From NCBI GenBank assembly GCA_037349315.1, contig JBAIAC010000026.1, positions 29,417,501-29,481,500 on the forward strand: a DNA stretch of 64,000 nucleotides. Reading direction: 5' to 3'. Each line of letters opens with the position of its first letter. Position 1 is the stretch's first letter. The DNA is from Chelydra serpentina. Taxonomy: Eukaryota > Chordata > Testudines > Chelydridae. The translations under genes were made by a program, and so were the position numbers. The notes under the pieces were generated by a model. It made no database searches and was not told where the DNA came from. It saw nothing but the letters and a program-made list of their open reading frames with translations. Of the stretch, positions 60,226-64,000 are shown one piece after another.

Positions 60226-61276
60226 TGTGGCATTGCACTCCATATTCTTCATAATATTATGATATGATTATGGCATAACTGTGATGTATTTTATGCAAGA
60301 TGTATCCTTGGTCATGTAAGGTATCCTTGAAAAGGTTATGGTTCACTGAATATGATTATCCTATTTGTATGCATGTATCGTTTTTGTTTCTGAAATTAGG
60401 AATATTGTCTATGCACCTATTACAAATGTGTTTACACCTGGGGAACACCCATTAGGCAGAAGGCAATCAGTCTAGATGACTGGTTGGGAAGGGCTATTAG
60501 GGAGAACAATAGGTTTTAGAAGATGCTAATCTCTCATCCCGGAGCCTTCCTGAGGATGCTACAGTCTCTGAGTTATGGCTGCAATAGCCCTACAGAGATA
60601 TGTGACCTAGTCACCTGGTACTGGACTCCATCTTGGATTACCAGGTTTTTTCCAATGAAAGGCATGGAAACTAAAGTTGGAGATAAAGGGTTTCCGCTAT
60701 ATGAAAAAAGCTATTTAAGGCAGGGGAGTGACATCATCAAGGTTCTTCTTCTGACTCCCCGCCCAAAGGAGATGCTTGTAAACCCCTGAGAAACAAGGAC
60801 TGAACCCAGGCTAGAGGGATTTCTAGCCTGTGAAAGGAATATTTGGGGTTTTAAGCTGCAAGCAAGTACAACTTGCCCTCAAGAAACTCTGCAAACTGCT
60901 TAAATCATAATTTAGGGTGAGAATTTGCTACTCGTATCCAATTTCTTTAGTATATTAAGATTATATTGTGTTTTTGTTTCATTTGCTAGGTAATGTGCTG
61001 TGATCTATTTGCTATCCCTTATAATGACTTATATTCTATCTTTTGTAGTTAATACACTTGTTGTTTTGTCTAAAACCAGTGTGTGGAAATTATAACTTGG
61101 GGCAGAAAGCTATTGCATATCTCTCTCCACGTTGAGGGAGTGGGCGAATTTTATGAGCTTATGCTGTACAGTTCCCTGTGCAGCACAAGATGGTCTAACT
61201 TTGGGTTTACACTCCAGAGCGGGGTGCGTGCCTTAAGACCTGGGAGGTGCCTTAGCTGAGCCTTCCCATGCAGAGC
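60226..61276 (+). mobile_element. Endogenous-retrovirus-type LTR, cut by a hAT transposon
   Basis: It begins 'tgtggcattgcactccatat', which I recall as the start of a common turtle ERV LTR. A TATA-like 'aagctatttaaggcag' lies near 60710-60725. About 340 bases further on is 'agttaatacacttgttg', a likely polyadenylation/U5 region, followed by 'ctgtacagttccctgtgc'. The LTR text stops exactly where the hAT left end (CAGGGCC) begins at 61277. No viral coding region is present in the window. Confidence 0.6.
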
Positions 61277-64000
61277 CAGGGCCAGCCCACAATATTTTGG
61301 CACCTGAGGCGGGAGTGCTTCAAATGACGTCCCCATGCCACCTCGCTTGGGCCAAACCTTTGAAAGATCTCAATTCTGCCTTCTTCCTGTTCTACTCCTC
61401 TCATGGTTCTGTTCTGCTAACTACCCCAATAAAGGAGATCTAACAACTTTAAATGCCTTGTTCAAAAATTTTAAGTAACACTTAACTTTCAAACGCCCGA
61501 ACAGCAAACTTTTCTTGTCTGCATAGTAAACACTGGCATTTTTATCTGTTTGAATAATCAAAGTGGTGCTTTCCGTGCCTTCTTGGTTGCAAAAATTTGA
61601 ACTGCTTCCTGAAGGTCCACAGTCTGGGCCAGCTCATGATCTATTGAGATGGTTGCAAGGCCGACCAGCCTCTCCTGTGTCATTGTGTTTTTATTAACTT
61701 CAGCTTGGAGAAGCTGTCTCTCCACTGGCAAATGTTACAGGAAGTGTTAGAAGTATGCACAGAGCAACAAAAGCATTTGGAAAGATGGTGGTCATCTTAT
61801 TTGTGCACATATATTCCAGAACCACCTTTGGAGTTGATCCTGCTGAAATGTATCTTGAAAAGGCTTTCAGTTCATCACATCATATGTCAACACTGTCTCT
61901 AGTGCCCTGCATTGCTGGTGTAGGTCTTCTTCAGATATAGTGAGGAGTTTTCGAATATCAAAGAACATCCCAAATATACTGCTGGGTTCCTTGAGCTGCA
62001 TGAAACATTCTTCAACTGACTGTATTGCACAATCTAGCCTCTGGTTAAACAATTCAACTTTCAATTGTTTTTTGGGGTCTCTTATGGGATTATCCCGTGC
62101 CTCGTAATCAAAATGTCTTCTTTGGTGACTCTTGTATTCTTGAATGGGTGGGAACATAGCTTCAGTGTGAAGTTCCTCTCCCACCTTTTGTGCTCTTTTC
62201 AGAACGTTTTGAAATCCCTCATCTGACCGGGAAGACTGTAGGTATTACTTTTCTTTGTCCAGTTGTTCCATTGCTCTAGATATATCAAGGTCAACACCTT
62301 GGAGATTCTTGCTTACAACATTTATTTCAAACAGTATGTCATGCCACAACAGTAAGCCACACATACATTTGAAGTTATGTATATTTCTGGTGATTCCATT
62401 TCTTTCTGCTACTGTTCTCCCACAAACAGTTCCTGTCATAGCATTATCCTCCATAATGGCAACTATGGCATCATCTATCTTCCCAATTTGGTGTTTGATA
62501 GGCTTTATAGCCTCCACTCGGCTTTCCCATCATGTGGCACTCAGTGGTTTCAGTGTCAGAGAGGATGTTCCCAGATGTTGCTTCAAAATTTGCCATCGAT
62601 GAGTTGATGCAGAGAAAAATGCATAAATGCTTTGAATTGCATAAAAAATTTCAGCAGCCTCACTAGAAGCTGATGCTGCATCACTGACCACCAAATTCAA
62701 TGAATGAGAACTGCATGGGACAAAAAAAGCTCGAGGGGTTAACTCTCGGATCCATGTCTTCAGTCCTCTGTTCTGTTCTTCTCATGTTGGGACCATTATC
62801 GTAGCCCTGACCTCTCATGTCAGCTATCGCAATTCCCGTATCTTCCAGCTTTTTAAGAAGCACATTTGTCATACCAGCTCCTGTAGTATCATCAATGTCA
62901 ATACATTCTAGAAAATGCTCTCTGACAGTCACCATTACAGGGACATTTTCACTAGGTTCTGTTGTTGTTACAAAATGCACCATTCAAGTCATTTGTTCTG
63001 TATGGTTGATGTCAGGTGTGCAGTCCAGAATAACAGAGTAATATCTTGCTGACTTCAGATCTGCCACAATCTTCTGTTTGACTTTTGTTTCCAGTAACCG
63101 TATGATCTCATTTTGAATTGTTTTTCCAAGGTAGTGGTGTGTGTACATTTCTTGGGTGGTGACTCTTCTTAGATGCTTCTGGAGTACAGCATCAAACTCA
63201 GCCATCAGCTCCACAATTTTAAGGAAGTTTCCATTATTTGGCACATAGAGCTGATCTGAAGTGCCACGCAGTGCTAGGTTTTGGGTAGCAAGCATTCTCA
63301 CAATGGCAATGAGCCTTTTCAGACTCTGATGCAATCTTCTCTTGATGCTGATCATCTACGATGGCCTTTAACCTTAGTCTCATCTCAAGCTCTTTCCACC
63401 TATGGAATGCTCTCTGGTGATTTGCTGCCTTCTCATGGCATGCCAGATTTCTAGCCAGATTTTTCCAGGCCTTTGTTCCTGTACAACGCAGTGTGGCTGG
63501 AACATTAGACTGGAAGAGTTTGCAACAAACACAGTATGCAGCATTCTGGGTTTTTGAGTACATAAGCCATGGCCTCTCCACTTTGTCACCATTGGGGATT
63601 TCACGCCAGTAATGTGTTGGATGGAAACTTCTATTTTCCTTGTCTTTGGGGAACATTAAGTTTTTCACTTGCTGTGGTCCATGCACAAGGAAGTACTGAG
63701 GCCTTCAGTACGCCTCAGGCTACTGCTCAAGTGAGTCCACAGTCCTGGATCATCTAGACTTAAGGAACTGAACTCAGCAGCAGCTGTTTCTTGTGCCTCC
63801 ACCACACTCTTCTCTGATCTACACTTTTCTTCGGGAATGTGCATGGTTACATCCATTTAAGGTGAAGATATGGATGCTGCAGTAGCTGCCAGGTCACGTG
63901 CACTCTGACTAACTGGAAGATCAGGCTTCTCCTCATCACTCACATCCTCACTGGGGCCGAAAGGCTCACCGTCAACATTTGTGTCTATGTATCTCAGGAG
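61277..64000 (-). mobile_element. Large hAT transposon, continues past the right edge
   Basis: The left inverted end is CAGGGCCAGCCC at 61277, a CAGGG start typical of this hAT group. TGCAGAGC at 61269-61276 would be its 8-bp target duplication, but the other copy is outside the window. The interior from about 61558 to the window edge is a transposase pseudogene. 61277-61557 is a non-coding 3' end. Confidence 0.8.
61558..64000 (-). pseudogene. hAT transposase with TTF-type zinc finger (ZMYM1/DUF4371-like), broken
   Basis: Read leftwards, the pieces are as follows. (1) An acidic N-terminal stretch, open from the edge to a stop just before 63856. (2) A TTF-type finger at 63686-63234 with RPWLMYSK and CVCCKLF, then HEKAANHQRAF. 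(3) DUF4371 text at 63355-62984 with YYSVILDCTPD, which carries the first catalytic Asp. (4) A single TGA, then the same frame resumes at 62983 (FVTTTEPSENV) to DMRGQGYDNG with the second Asp. (5) Frames at 62517-62245 and 62184-61867. (6) A C-terminal dimerisation block, ERLVGLATISIDHELA, ending with a stop at 61558-61560. At least five lesions separate the pieces (frameshifts near 63685, 63300 and 62760; stops at 62984 and 63859). The family usually has a 600-800 aa protein, so little sequence has been lost. It is not expected to be functional. Confidence 0.85.

Noticed and set aside
1..64000. tRNA, rRNA or snRNA genes
   Set aside because: I saw no cloverleaf with intact A and B boxes and no rRNA or snRNA text. 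The tRNA-derived pieces are MIR fragments.

Overview
This window looks like nuclear DNA from a turtle, probably a cryptodire. It is AT-rich, has no operon-like packing and contains no host exon that I can defend. Its recognisable content is almost all transposon-derived. The turtle assignment rests on CR1 3' UTR text, reptile-type Penelope-like (PLE) ends, PIF/Harbinger-type foldback MITEs, short hAT elements with TAGGGTGACC ends and old MIR/L2 copies. These families are recognised from memory, not by a search.

Layout. 1-5.3 kb: a MIR and a run of TIR-type MITE remnants. 5.3-10.5 kb: plain AT-rich DNA with one unexplained small ORF. 10.55-11.15 kb: a 110-bp foldback PLE remnant (14-bp target duplication) and the first of three multi-hairpin Harbinger-type MITEs. 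13.4-17.7 kb: an unassigned repeat, a 180-bp hAT MITE, and a dead Harbinger transposase on the minus strand. 17.7-27 kb: mostly unassigned, with one hAT MITE. 27.7-28.4 kb: an L2-clade reverse transcriptase fragment split by a hAT MITE. 30.7-32.4 kb: two nested PLEs. 33.9-36.5 kb: two solo LTRs with target duplications. 36.5-48 kb: mostly unassigned, with a PLE foldback and small palindromes. 48.2-55.4 kb: MIRs, a CR1 inside a MIR, and MITEs 2 and 3. 57.6-64 kb: dense nesting of LTRs, a MITE, a GC-rich hAT element and a broken hAT transposase that runs off the right edge.

Fourteen insertions carry flanking duplications that can be read directly; they establish boundaries, and in several places the order of insertion. 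The best new observation is that the outer stem of hairpin 1 differs among the three Harbinger-type MITEs by paired changes at two positions, so that pairing is kept. No gene here is expected to make a functional product; the closest to intact reading frames are the PLE GIY-YIG remnant and the hAT transposase.
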